From positions 1 through 34,008 of the forward strand of contig JACPDT010000006.1 in assembly GCA_016183865.1 (NCBI GenBank): a stretch of 34,008 bases of DNA, read 5' to 3'. The first letter of the stretch is position 1; each line of letters starts with the position of its first letter. Under the pieces are notes generated by a model. That model worked only from the letters and a program-made list of their open reading frames with translations, was not told the DNA's origin and did not search any database. The DNA comes from Armatimonadota bacterium. GTDB taxonomy: Bacteria > Vulcanimicrobiota > JACPDT01. A program made the position numbers and the translations under genes. This document shows, piece after piece, positions 15,097-23,106 of this stretch.

Positions 15097-15369
15097 ATGA
15101 ATCAGTACACCGTCCATTCAGGCTTAATGTTCGGTGATAGGTGGTGCGACTACTTGAGACTTGATCGCGGGCAGATAGAGGTGCTGGATGACGCCATGGC
15201 GGAAATCCTGCGAGCGAAGACCCCTGCTGAACGCATTCGGATCGGTTGCGAAATCTGGATCTCAACTCACAAGATGCTCACGGCCCATTTGAAGACAACT
15301 CATCCCGACTGGGTTCTAGAGAAGGTGAACAGGGAGGTGGTCAGGAGGATGTCGCATGGGACCGTATGA
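15097..15369 (+). CDS. Small partner protein of the nucleotidyltransferase cassette (antitoxin-like)
   Basis: 90 residues, mostly helical, with AERIRIGCEIWISTHKM, then LTAHLKTTHPDWVLEKVNRE and VVRRMSHGTV. Short proteins with this HPDW...EVxRR ending are commonly found immediately before nucleotidyltransferase-fold proteins in two-gene cassettes that look like toxin-antitoxin pairs. The start has GGAAGGAAG upstream. The gene overlaps the next by 14 bases, so the two are translationally coupled. Which partner would be the toxin is unknown. No DNA-binding motif is obvious. Confidence 0.75.
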   Translation: MNQYTVHSGLMFGDRWCDYLRLDRGQIEVLDDAMAEILRAKTPAERIRIGCEIWISTHKMLTAHLKTTHPDWVLEKVNREVVRRMSHGTV

Positions 15370-15931
15370 GCTTTTGGAAATCACAGTCAAAGTATTCGAG
15401 CATCTTCGCATTCCGTATCTTGTAACAGGATCTGTTGCGGCTATGGCATACGGGGAGCCCCGTCTGACGAACGATATTGATATTGTCGCAGGGATTGACG
15501 AAGGCCACATCCCTGATCTGCTCGCAGCCTTTCCGGAAGACGAGTTCTATGTAAGTGCCGAGATGATCCAGGAGGCGATCAGGGAGTACGGCCAATTCAA
15601 TATTCTCCACCCATCATCCGGCCTGAAGGTGGATGTCATTATTCGGCGGGATACACCTTTCGACCGAAGCCGGTTCGAACGAAGACGTCGTATTCACCCT
15701 TCGGAGACCTACCAAGCTGATTTCGCTGCCCCTGAGGACGTCATTGTGAAGAAAATGGAGTATTACCGTGAAGGCGGTTCAGAAAAGCATCTCAGAGACA
15801 TTACCGGTATTCTGAAGATCGGCGGAAATGAGGTGGATCTGGATTATGTCTCGGAGTGGGCGAAGAAGTTGGGCCTGGAGGAAATCTGGAATGCCGTGAA
15901 GGAACGCCTCAGAACTTCTTCTACACATTGA
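15356..15931 (+). CDS. Nucleotidyltransferase-fold protein (AbiEii/DUF6036-like)
   Basis: 191 residues. The polymerase-beta-type nucleotidyltransferase core is visible: G25-S26 in VTGSVAAMAYG, the metal-binding pair D40/D42 in TNDIDIV, and a third acidic residue D93 in LKVDVII. The C-terminal half (FAAPEDVIVKKMEYYREGG; KHLRDITGILKI) is the helical part typical of AbiEii-like proteins, with a conserved Lys and Asp. Family members transfer nucleotides to tRNA or proteins, and some act as growth-arresting toxins or abortive-infection proteins. ATG 15356 is preceded by AGGAGG at seven bases. It forms a cassette with the 90-residue protein at 15097. Function is inferred from the family. Confidence 0.82.
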   Translation: MGPYELLEITVKVFEHLRIPYLVTGSVAAMAYGEPRLTNDIDIVAGIDEGHIPDLLAAFPEDEFYVSAEMIQEAIREYGQFNILHPSSGLKVDVIIRRDTPFDRSRFERRRRIHPSETYQADFAAPEDVIVKKMEYYREGGSEKHLRDITGILKIGGNEVDLDYVSEWAKKLGLEEIWNAVKERLRTSSTH

Positions 15932-16017
15932 TTCATCATTGCAAATCAGGGCAGTTCCTATACACGCGCGCTAGAACTCAGATTGCTGGTGTCTTGGCCG
16001 GATGTGTCTGGGACCTG

Positions 16018-16581
16018 TCATTTGGGTACCGCCTGCCACTTCTGCATTTGAGGATAGCAATAGAAACGGGTGTCGTACCGTATTCGAAGATCGTTATGCC
16101 TATGTCTACGACAATAAACGTATCCGCGCTGATAAGAAGTCTCTACGTACCCTTTGACCAGAACCTCGGAATCATTGATCCAGACGGCCTCGATCTCCTG
16201 ACCGCCTTTAACGCAATAGACAACTGTCCCTCCAGGGGGCTGTTCTATCCAGTTAGGATCCTTCTTTGGGGCAGCCCCTCCTGGTTTCGTTACGTAGACG
16301 GGTCCTGAGGTCTTCGATGGTCTGGCGTAACGACCTTCCAACAAGGAAACCATTGTAATAAAGGGGCTTGTGGCGCCACAATCGCTTACAAAAACTACAG
16401 CCGTGTACCTGTTCGACGGCGATGGAGCGACAGACTTGATCTTGTACGCACAAGGCCACAATAGATGTTTGGAAATGAACCCACATCCTGCATTCAGCAG
16501 AAGAAGCGACAGAGCAAGACCGAGCAGGTCTGTCGTGCGTGGCGGCATCGCCTGTAAGAACCTCCCTCGAAAGCAGCTCAT
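16018..16581 (-). CDS. Putative lipoprotein of unknown function
   Basis: 187 residues with an N-terminal hydrophobic segment (LLGLALSLLLLNAGC); the Asn three before the Cys makes the lipobox imperfect. The mature part begins with phrases such as APSPSNRYTAVVFVSDCGAT, a pattern seen in small unassigned secreted proteins, followed by beta-rich sequence (GGTVVYCVKGGQEIEAVW) and a Cys-containing tail. ATG 16581 overlaps the stop of the preceding gene as ATGA and has AGGTGAG upstream. The first twelve residues before the hydrophobic part are basic, as in a signal sequence. Function unknown. It is convergent with the nucleotidyltransferase cassette. Confidence 0.65.
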   Translation of the reverse strand: MSCFRGRFLQAMPPRTTDLLGLALSLLLLNAGCGFISKHLLWPCAYKIKSVAPSPSNRYTAVVFVSDCGATSPFITMVSLLEGRYARPSKTSGPVYVTKPGGAAPKKDPNWIEQPPGGTVVYCVKGGQEIEAVWINDSEVLVKGYVETSYQRGYVYCRRHRHNDLRIRYDTRFYCYPQMQKWQAVPK

Positions 16582-17135
16582 TCAAACTCACCTATGAGGA
16601 CGTGATCTGGGAGGAGTCCCAAGAAGCGCTTCACATAGAATGAGACCGACGTCAATGCGGTGCCCACGTATAAGTCGAGCTCCCTTTTCTTGTGGAGTAT
16701 CCACCGGTCGGGACTGATCGCCCGCTGTCGTTGCGATTCTACATAGGGTACCACTACCCGGCTAGTCGAGTATGTATCACGCCGTTTGTAAGTCAAGCGG
16801 CCTTCGCAGTCCCGAAGATACTGGGGCGACTCCACTTCCTCGATTCGCCCATCGGCGAGTTCAATTTCAATGGAGGAGGGCCAGAAATAACACCAGCGAT
16901 AATCCGATTTTGCGAGACTCTCTGTCCGCTGACCAAGCGGCACATCGCAGCGGCGATAGTCGCCTCTCGGGAGACAATGGGCCTCCCAGCGCGCTTCATC
17001 ATCCAGAGAGGAAAAGTGGTAAACGCGACACCAATAATAGCCCTGATCCGGCAGCAATTCAGGGACACTGCTTGCAATCGTCAGCACGAACACAAGAACA
17101 GAGAAAAGAAAGATTGGGACAAGCAATCTCCTCAT
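16578..17135 (-). CDS. Membrane-anchored or secreted protein of unknown function
   Basis: About 185 residues from ATG 17135. The start MRRLLVPIFLFSVLVFVLTI is a signal peptide or anchor, and the rest is hydrophilic with five cysteines (two each in WCRVYHF/HCLPRGDYRRC and YRWCYFW/YLRDCEGR) that could form disulfides outside the membrane. Upstream in-frame starts include ATG 17171 and others further back, but those would put a hydrophilic stretch ahead of the signal. GGTGGGG lies ahead of 17135 at a slightly long distance. Its stop overlaps the lipoprotein start, so the two form a coupled pair. I recognise no family. Confidence 0.55.
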   Translation of the reverse strand: MRRLLVPIFLFSVLVFVLTIASSVPELLPDQGYYWCRVYHFSSLDDEARWEAHCLPRGDYRRCDVPLGQRTESLAKSDYRWCYFWPSSIEIELADGRIEEVESPQYLRDCEGRLTYKRRDTYSTSRVVVPYVESQRQRAISPDRWILHKKRELDLYVGTALTSVSFYVKRFLGLLPDHVLIGEFE

Positions 17136-17386
17136 GCCGGCACCCCACCACCTATAGACTGATTTCTCCATTCCAGCTTTTGTGTTGCAATTTCTGGGAG
17201 AAATTTGGTAGTCCTCCCTGGATTCTGTTTTTTTCGTTTTGCCCAGTGGTTTAGTAGAAAAATAGGAGGCGTGAGGGGTGGAGCATTGCTGGTCCTGGCG
17301 CGGGATATCCCAGGAGGCGCCCTGGTCTAAGCATTTGCAAGGGGAGGGAACGCAAGTTGCGCTGATTCTGTTGGAAACAAAGAAAA

Positions 17387-17400
17387 CCCTGTTCACAGGG
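17387..17400. promoter_or_regulatory. Short inverted repeat in the leader of the sugar operon
   Basis: CCCTGTTCACAGGG, a six-base arm repeat around TC, lies 22 bases before the GTG start and just ahead of the AAAGGAGG ribosome binding site. It could be an operator half-site pair or a small leader hairpin controlling access to the operon. I see no convincing -35/-10 pair nearby. Confidence 0.35.
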
Positions 17401-17422
17401 CAGAGAAAAGGAGGCGACTGTA

Positions 17423-18751
17423 GTGAATTCCAGAAACTCTCCGCGTATCGCCATGATCTCGACTCACGGCTACGTGGAGGCTGTGCCTCCTCTTGGCGCG
17501 GCAGACACTGGAGGACAGGTGGTCTATGTTCTTGAGCTCTCCAAAAAGCTTGCTCAACTCGGCTATGATGTGGATATCTGGACCCGCCGATTCGAGCGGA
17601 AGCGCGAAATCGAGCAAGTATGCGACAGAGCGCGCATCATCAGGGTCCCTTGCGGCGGGCGAAACTTCATACCCAAGGAGCGCCTTTACGAGTACATTCC
17701 GGAATGGTGTGAAAACGCCCTCCGATACATGCAGAAGCATCGCCTCAAGTATGAGTTCATAAACAGTCATTACTGGGACGCAGGTCTTGCAGGCGAGTGC
17801 CTTTCAGATGCCCTTGGTGTCCCGCACGTCCACACTCCCCACTCTCTTGGGCTGTGGAAGCTGCGACAAATGGAAGCAGACTACGTGGGAGACCGCGCCC
17901 GTCTTGAAGCGGAATTTAATTTCGAGCAGAGGCTGCTCCGTGAGAGATCGCTCTATCAGGCATCGGACATGGTTGTCGCCACAACACCCATACAACTGGA
18001 CATGCTGCTTGCGGACTACGAAATTCCGCCTGAGAAATGCCGCATGATCCCCCCTGGCTATGATGACCATCGCTTCTATGCTGTGGGAGAGGAATCCCGT
18101 AAAGCGATCCGCGAGCGCCTGGGCTTTTCGGGAAATGTCGTTCTGGCGCTCGGACGATTAGCCACAAACAAAGGCTATGACCTCCTGATCCAGGCGTTCC
18201 AAATCGTAGCGGAGAGGGATCCCGATGCAGCGCTTCATCTGGCGATTGGCGGACTCAAGATGGACGAGTCGGAAACCAGACTGCTGGAGGAACTTCAGGG
18301 AATCGCGAGAGATTTGGGACTTGGCGATAGAACCAGGTTTTCAGGATATGTCACGGACGAGAACCTCCCTGACTACTACAGGGCAGCAGATGAGTTTGTC
18401 CTCTCCAGCCGTTACGAGCCCTTCGGCATGACGGCCATCGAGGCAATGGCCTCAGGAACGCCCACCATCGTCACCGTTCACGGCGGGCTTTGGAGAGTGC
18501 TCACATTCGGACGCCACGCCCTCTTCGCAGACCCCCTCGACCGCGAGGACCTTGGCATCACTATGCTGAAACCTTTCAAGCTCCCTGGTCTGAGAAGGCA
18601 GCTCTCCCTTGCAGGCGCCCAGAGAGCTCTGAGTCGCTTCACCTGGGGAGGAGTCGCTCATCAGTTGGTCAGTGAAATCGAAAAAAGACCCAGAAAAACG
18701 GACATCTTCAACACGGAATGGGATGAGAGAGACCTGCCCCATGGCTTGTAA
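17423..18751 (+). CDS. mfpsA: Mannosylfructose-phosphate synthase (GT4), or close sucrose-phosphate synthase relative
   Basis: 442-residue GT4 glycosyltransferase. From memory it closely matches the Agrobacterium mannosylfructose-phosphate synthase, including AMISTHGYV, PPLGAADTGGQVVYVLEL, FINSHYWDAG, HTPHSLG, MIPPGYDD, LALGRLATNKGYDLL and the tail LGITMLKPFK. That enzyme joins mannose from GDP-mannose to fructose 6-phosphate. The GT4 donor-site motif E-x7-E is E332...E340 in SSRYEPFGMTAIEAMASG. Sucrose-phosphate synthase is the main alternative, since the families are homologous; the bound nucleotide sugar cannot be proved here. GTG 17423 has AAAGGAGG upstream. It overlaps the next gene by 11 bases, and all three genes of the operon are coupled. 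Confidence 0.82.
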   Translation: MNSRNSPRIAMISTHGYVEAVPPLGAADTGGQVVYVLELSKKLAQLGYDVDIWTRRFERKREIEQVCDRARIIRVPCGGRNFIPKERLYEYIPEWCENALRYMQKHRLKYEFINSHYWDAGLAGECLSDALGVPHVHTPHSLGLWKLRQMEADYVGDRARLEAEFNFEQRLLRERSLYQASDMVVATTPIQLDMLLADYEIPPEKCRMIPPGYDDHRFYAVGEESRKAIRERLGFSGNVVLALGRLATNKGYDLLIQAFQIVAERDPDAALHLAIGGLKMDESETRLLEELQGIARDLGLGDRTRFSGYVTDENLPDYYRAADEFVLSSRYEPFGMTAIEAMASGTPTIVTVHGGLWRVLTFGRHALFADPLDREDLGITMLKPFKLPGLRRQLSLAGAQRALSRFTWGGVAHQLVSEIEKRPRKTDIFNTEWDERDLPHGL

Positions 18752-20822
18752 GCTCTTTGCCTCCGATCTGGACGGGACCCTCCTCGGAAACCCTGAGGCC
18801 ACGCGCCGCTTCAAGGCAGCCTGGGAGTCCCTTGCAACGGGACGTCCCCTTCTATGCTATGCTTCCGGCCGGCTGATTCCTGATGTTCTCAAGCAGATTG
18901 AGGAAAATGCTCTGCCGTCGCCTGACTGGATCGTCGGGGGTGTGGGAACGCAGATTTACAACTATGAGAAAAAAGAGCTGGTTCCCGAATTCACGGAAGT
19001 CTTTTCTCGCGGCTGGGACCGAAGCATGGTGGATGAAATTGTGCAATCTTTTCCTGAAACCGTCAAACAGCCTCAGGAATTGCAGCACGATTTCAAGTCA
19101 AGCTGGTATTTTCCCAGAGCAAAGCTTTCTGAGATCAGGGAAATTCGAAGGCGCTTGAAAAAGGCCGGTCTTGATGTGAACATCGTCTATTCCAGCCTTC
19201 GGGATCTGGATATCCTCCCGCGAAAAGCCAACAAAGGGAATGCGCTGAAATGGCTTTGCCAGAAGCTGGACATATCTCTTGAAGAAGTGCTCGTTGCGGG
19301 GGACAGCGGGAATGACAGCAGCATGTTCCTGCTTCCCGGAGTCAAAGGAATCGTGGTCGAGAACGCCCAGCCGGAGCTCCTCGAAGCAGTGGTGAAGCTT
19401 CCCGTATTCTGCAGCTCCCATGTTCTTGCCGATGGCGTCCTGGAAGGACTCTTACATTATGGAGTCATTGGGCGCACTCCTCCGCACACAGTAACCCCCG
19501 AGGAGCCCGTCCCCAGGCCCCCCGCTCTTGCTCGCGTCCTTGTGGAGAGCACGGCGGCGCCCCTCTCCGCAGAGCAGAGAGGAATGATCAGGACAGGATA
19601 CCAGAAAGGGCTTGAGGCATTGCGCAAGAACATCACTCCCCTGGGATTCTCCGCCTGTTCTATGGCGGACAATGAAGCGACCGGAACCGATGAGAATTAT
19701 TACAGCGTCTGGGCGAGGGACGGCGCCATTACTCTGGTTTCCACCATTGATTTGAGCGAGCCCGATGTTCACGTCGCCCAGGAGCGGACCCTTCGAACTC
19801 TTTTCGACAATCTGAGCCCCACAGGCCAGGTTCCCGCCAATGTAAGAGTGAAGGGGGGAGCGCCCGATTACTCCGGCGTGGGAGGAGTAGGCGCCATTGA
19901 CAGCGGCCTCTGGGCGATCATAGCATTTTATTACTATATCAACAAAACAGGGAACATGGATCTACTGGAAGCGTATGCCGAAAAGCTTCAGTCGGCGATG
20001 AACTGGCTGAGCGCCCATGACAGCAATAACGACGGCTTGATCGAAATTCCGGAGGCCAGCGACTGGACCGACTTGTTCGGCAGAAGCTATGATGTGCTTT
20101 ATGATGAGGTGCTCTGGTTCAGGGCGAACGTCTGCTACGGCCGTCTCCTGGAATTCCGCAAAGAGTACGAGCGCGCTTCATATTACCTCCGCCTCTCCCA
20201 GCAGATCCAGGGCACGCTGCTGACGCTGTTCTGGCCCTCTACCCGTCCCCCTGCAGAAGGGCGGCAAACAACGACTTTTGCGCACAGTCAGTTTTCTCTC
20301 GGAGACACCAAATATCTTCTCAGTGAAATTACGCCATTCGGGTTCAACTGGCGCTGCGACGTACTGGGCAACATACTGGCTGTCATGTTCAATCTCCTCG
20401 ATGTTCCGCGAGCTCAGACAATATTCCAGTTCATGTGGGGCGCCGGAGTCAATGATCCATTCCCTGCAGTGAATCTATACCCTCCTGTCCAGTCAGGGGA
20501 CCCTGACTGGAAATCTTACTATGTAGTTAATCTCCTCAACCTGCCTTATCACTATCATAATGGCGGGATCTGGCCATTCATCGGGGGAATGTGGGTCCAG
20601 TTCATTCAGCGCCTCGGGCTGCGGGAGCTTGCAAACCAGGAGCTTGCGCGCCTGGCCGAGCTCAACAGAGCAGGGGTAACACATGAGTGGGAATTCAATG
20701 AATGGGCCCATGGGAGAACAGGACGCCCCATGGGCAAGTGCTTTCAGGCATGGTCGGCTGCCACGTATTTGCGGGCATGCCAGGAACAAGGCCTTGCACC
20801 GGAAGGAGAAACCCTTGAGTAA
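18741..20822 (+). CDS. Fusion: HAD mannosylfructose-phosphate phosphatase + (alpha/alpha)6 glycoside hydrolase
   Basis: About 693 residues with two enzymes. Residues 1-250 are a HAD phosphatase of the sucrose/mannosylfructose-phosphate phosphatase type: D9-L-D11 in FASDLDGTLLG, GGVGTQIY in the cap, and GDSGND at 187-192. Residues about 282-693 are an (alpha/alpha)6-barrel hydrolase related to GH100-type invertases and amylo-1,6-glucosidase-like proteins: VWARDGAITLVSTI, IDSGLWAIIAFYYYINKTG (D387 region), IPEASDWTDLF, YHNGGIWPFIGGMW and EWEFNEW (649-655). A Pro-rich linker (PEEPVPRPPALAR) separates them. In Agrobacterium the phosphatase is a separate protein of about 250 residues. The hydrolase probably cleaves the disaccharide made by the upstream synthase, by analogy to invertase; this is inference. 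ATG 18741 is chosen by family alignment; ATG 18723 is possible. Confidence 0.85.
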   Translation: MACKLFASDLDGTLLGNPEATRRFKAAWESLATGRPLLCYASGRLIPDVLKQIEENALPSPDWIVGGVGTQIYNYEKKELVPEFTEVFSRGWDRSMVDEIVQSFPETVKQPQELQHDFKSSWYFPRAKLSEIREIRRRLKKAGLDVNIVYSSLRDLDILPRKANKGNALKWLCQKLDISLEEVLVAGDSGNDSSMFLLPGVKGIVVENAQPELLEAVVKLPVFCSSHVLADGVLEGLLHYGVIGRTPPHTVTPEEPVPRPPALARVLVESTAAPLSAEQRGMIRTGYQKGLEALRKNITPLGFSACSMADNEATGTDENYYSVWARDGAITLVSTIDLSEPDVHVAQERTLRTLFDNLSPTGQVPANVRVKGGAPDYSGVGGVGAIDSGLWAIIAFYYYINKTGNMDLLEAYAEKLQSAMNWLSAHDSNNDGLIEIPEASDWTDLFGRSYDVLYDEVLWFRANVCYGRLLEFRKEYERASYYLRLSQQIQGTLLTLFWPSTRPPAEGRQTTTFAHSQFSLGDTKYLLSEITPFGFNWRCDVLGNILAVMFNLLDVPRAQTIFQFMWGAGVNDPFPAVNLYPPVQSGDPDWKSYYVVNLLNLPYHYHNGGIWPFIGGMWVQFIQRLGLRELANQELARLAELNRAGVTHEWEFNEWAHGRTGRPMGKCFQAWSAATYLRACQEQGLAPEGETLE

Positions 20823-21720
20823 AGGAACGTCAAAGATTGTGCTGTGCTTCGGTGAAGTGCTGTGGGATGCGCTGCCGCAAGGACTTTTCCTTGGGGGCGC
20901 CCCAATCAACGTAGCTTATCACTTGAAACTCCACGGTTTCTCGCCTGTCCCCGTGACTGCCGTGGGCGAAGATGCTCTTGGAGATGAAATTTTGAACCGC
21001 CTCCACAACTGGGGACTCCCGACTTCCGGAGTCGTCCGCTTGAAAGGCAAGCCCACAGGAGTTGCGAGGGTGGAGCTCTCCCCTGACGGGTCGCCCCATT
21101 TCGTGATCGAGCCCGATGCAGCCTGGGACTGGATTGAGTTGGCGCCTGATGTGCTGAAGCCGGCTGAGGAAGCAGCAGCCATCGTCTACGGCACTTTGTC
21201 GCAGCGAGGGGAATACAATCGGTCCTGCCTGGCTGACCTCTTATCACTCGCATCCGGCGCAATGAAAGTGCTTGATGTCAACTTGCGTCCCCCCTATGAT
21301 TCTCTCGATCTTGCGTGGAGCGTTGCACAGAAGGCGGATATGATCAAGCTCAACAGGGATGAGCTGAATCGGATGATCCCCGCTAAGGGCCGCGGCCAGG
21401 ACCCTGCCATTGCAGCAGCAGAGCTCGGATCCCGGGCGGGTTGCCGACTTGTTTGCGTCACTTCCGGAGCGGAAGGAGCAGGGCTCTGGTCTCACGGAGA
21501 GTGGCACAGGGCCCCTGGGAGACCGGTGAGGGTTCGCGACACCGTGGGGGCGGGGGATGCCTTTCTCGCCGCACTCGTCGCCGCGATTCTCGAAGGAAAG
21601 CCAAACCAGGAAGCACTGGAGAAAGCTTGCCGTCTTGGAGAGTTTGTGGCCGCGTCGGAAGGCGCCACTCCACCTTACAAGCTCTTGCTTGACGGCTCTA
21701 TCATGCCGCCTGCTATGTAG
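20815..21720 (+). CDS. Fructokinase, PfkB/ribokinase family
   Basis: About 301 residues. It starts like fructokinases (VLCFGEVLWDALPQG, then LGGAPINVAYHLKLHG, the first PfkB signature) and ends with the second signature DTVGAGD (D242 to catalytic D248) followed by AFLAAL. It would phosphorylate fructose to fructose 6-phosphate, which is both the acceptor for the synthase upstream and the product expected after hydrolysis of mannosylfructose. The start is TTG 20815 with GGAAGGAG seven bases ahead, overlapping the previous stop by eight bases. Longer in-frame starts exist inside the hydrolase but have no support. A fructokinase homologue is also found with the Agrobacterium mannosylfructose genes. 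Confidence 0.9.
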   Translation: MSKGTSKIVLCFGEVLWDALPQGLFLGGAPINVAYHLKLHGFSPVPVTAVGEDALGDEILNRLHNWGLPTSGVVRLKGKPTGVARVELSPDGSPHFVIEPDAAWDWIELAPDVLKPAEEAAAIVYGTLSQRGEYNRSCLADLLSLASGAMKVLDVNLRPPYDSLDLAWSVAQKADMIKLNRDELNRMIPAKGRGQDPAIAAAELGSRAGCRLVCVTSGAEGAGLWSHGEWHRAPGRPVRVRDTVGAGDAFLAALVAAILEGKPNQEALEKACRLGEFVAASEGATPPYKLLLDGSIMPPAM

Positions 21721-21756
21721 ACAAGGGCGGGAGGGAAAAGTGGTACAAACAGGATT

Positions 21757-22326
21757 TCAATGCTCTCGTTTCGCTTTGGCCGCTTTGACACTCTCACTAA
21801 AACTGCGATGCATCTGTTCCACGGTTGTCCGAATGATGGAATCCATGAACAGATTATAGGAAAAAGGGCTTGCGGGCGCCACAAAGCCGACTTTTTCGGA
21901 AAATGCCGTGGCGATCTGGTAGTAAGGTCCGGCAACGGGGACCTCTTTGAGGGACTTGTATCGGATCGGGTTTGTGAATCCGCATCCTCGCATTTCGGCG
22001 CCTTCCTGAACATAAGGCCCGTATAATCTGCACCCAAAGGGACGTGCTTCGCGAATCGTGCATCCATTGAGATAAAAAGGGCATCCCCAATACGGATATT
22101 TGGATCTTGGGTCCGGCCATTCTTTGGGAAGGACTTCGAATCGAAAATCGTCCGGTCTTCCTTTGTCACGGAGCCAGGCCATTATGTACTCGAACTCGAT
22201 TTCGTAAACATCAAGCAAAGGCACTCTGCAGCATTTCCCCCGGTGCTTGCAGAGGTTGTGTTTGACCGGCAGTTGGCTGTCCATCCTTGAATAAAACCTG
22301 CCCAGACGCTCGATATGCTCCTTCAC
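21757..22326 (-). CDS. YkgJ-type CxxxxxCC cluster protein
   Basis: 189 residues with the YkgJ-family metal-binding pattern: LCKHRGKCCRVPLLDVYEIE near residue 25, then GCPFYLNGCTIREARPFGCR, giving five or six cysteines for zinc or an iron-sulfur cluster, and the RPxxCR landmark. Family members are often labelled zinc/iron-chelating, with unknown reactions; several are encoded near flagellar or modification genes. The GTG start 22326 has AGGAG seven bases upstream. It is convergent with the fructokinase, with 36 bases between. No specific role can be given. Confidence 0.85.
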   Translation of the reverse strand: MKEHIERLGRFYSRMDSQLPVKHNLCKHRGKCCRVPLLDVYEIEFEYIMAWLRDKGRPDDFRFEVLPKEWPDPRSKYPYWGCPFYLNGCTIREARPFGCRLYGPYVQEGAEMRGCGFTNPIRYKSLKEVPVAGPYYQIATAFSEKVGFVAPASPFSYNLFMDSIIRTTVEQMHRSFSESVKAAKAKREH

Positions 22327-22396
22327 GATATCTCCTGTTCCAAAAATGATGCCCTCGCAAAAAGTCGCCGGGTCTGGAGTTAATGTTTTACCAATC

Positions 22397-22867
22397 TTAG
22401 TAAAGTTCCTGGTGCTCTTTCTTGCATTCCCCTGCCACCGAAATCATTTGCAAACCTTTTCCGACTCCAACTCCCCCGAGTATGGAACAAAGAAGTCCGG
22501 CAACGCCTATCGGTGTGCCTATCCCCCCTGCAGAAAGGGTGAACAGGGCGGCCATCCCCACCACGTGGCAGGTCCCCCCAACTGCTACTGTGATTTTCCC
22601 CATTCGCGAAAGGTAGTCCACGCGCTCTTTGAATTCCTTGATTGACTCAGGCGTGTAACGTCCGTTTTTCTCCTGCCCAACGGTCACCCTGTCCCTTCCC
22701 CGCATCCTCCTTATGTTTTCGGCTGCAGCCTCCAACTCTGCTTTCTTGCTCTGGCGGCTTTCAATTCGATCTTGCATTTCCGGGTAAACGCCCCTGTTTG
22801 AGCCCACCTCACTCAGGATGTTCCATCTCCCTTGATTCGATAAGGTCTGAAGTGCTGTGTTCGACAT
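22397..22867 (-). CDS. Small protein with helical head and two Gly-rich hydrophobic segments
   Basis: 156 residues from ATG 22867, behind a near-ideal GGGGAGG site. Residues 1-90 are hydrophilic and helical (YPEMQDRIESRQSKKAELE; RYTPESIKEFKERVDYL). Residues about 91-142 are hydrophobic and glycine-rich (ITVAVGGTCHVVGMAALFTL; IGTPIGVAGLLCSILGGVGV), enough for two membrane passes or a membrane-active hairpin, then a charged end (CKKEHQELY). No signal peptide. The layout is like the protein at 27650 and the fragment at 4240. I recognise no family; pore-forming or secreted effector roles are guesses. Confidence 0.65.
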   Translation of the reverse strand: MSNTALQTLSNQGRWNILSEVGSNRGVYPEMQDRIESRQSKKAELEAAAENIRRMRGRDRVTVGQEKNGRYTPESIKEFKERVDYLSRMGKITVAVGGTCHVVGMAALFTLSAGGIGTPIGVAGLLCSILGGVGVGKGLQMISVAGECKKEHQELY

Positions 22868-23106
22868 AAAAATCCTCCCCTTTCAAGTTTTCAATATTGT
22901 CGGAACTTCGTGGATTCATGATAATTCAGACCTGTTGAGAGAGCATCTCAGCACCGTAAAAAATTCGTAAAAATAAGACCACACACGTTAACAGCGGGGC
23001 TGAAAAGTTACCAGGGTGTCAGGTTTTTCGATGCAGGGCGGAGGAGAAACGGACCTCTGTTGCGAAAAAAAGACACCGTAAAACCGGATTTGAGGGAAAG
23101 GGAACA
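22868..23106. other. Divergent intergenic region
   Basis: About 240 AT-richer bases separate the divergent genes at 22867 (-) and 23107 (+). Both must have promoters here, but I find no -35/-10 pair on either strand that is clearly better than chance; the minus-strand TATCAT near 22930 lacks a good -35. Confidence 0.3.

Noticed and set aside
16692-17254. Plus-strand frames of about 156-160 codons across 16578-17135
   Set aside because: They have no start site support; the minus-strand frame has a signal peptide and is coupled by ATGA to the next gene.
17423-18751. Assignment as plain sucrose-phosphate synthase
   Set aside because: Sequence phrases match mannosylfructose-phosphate synthase better, and the neighbours (phosphatase, fructokinase) fit that operon; kept as the alternative.
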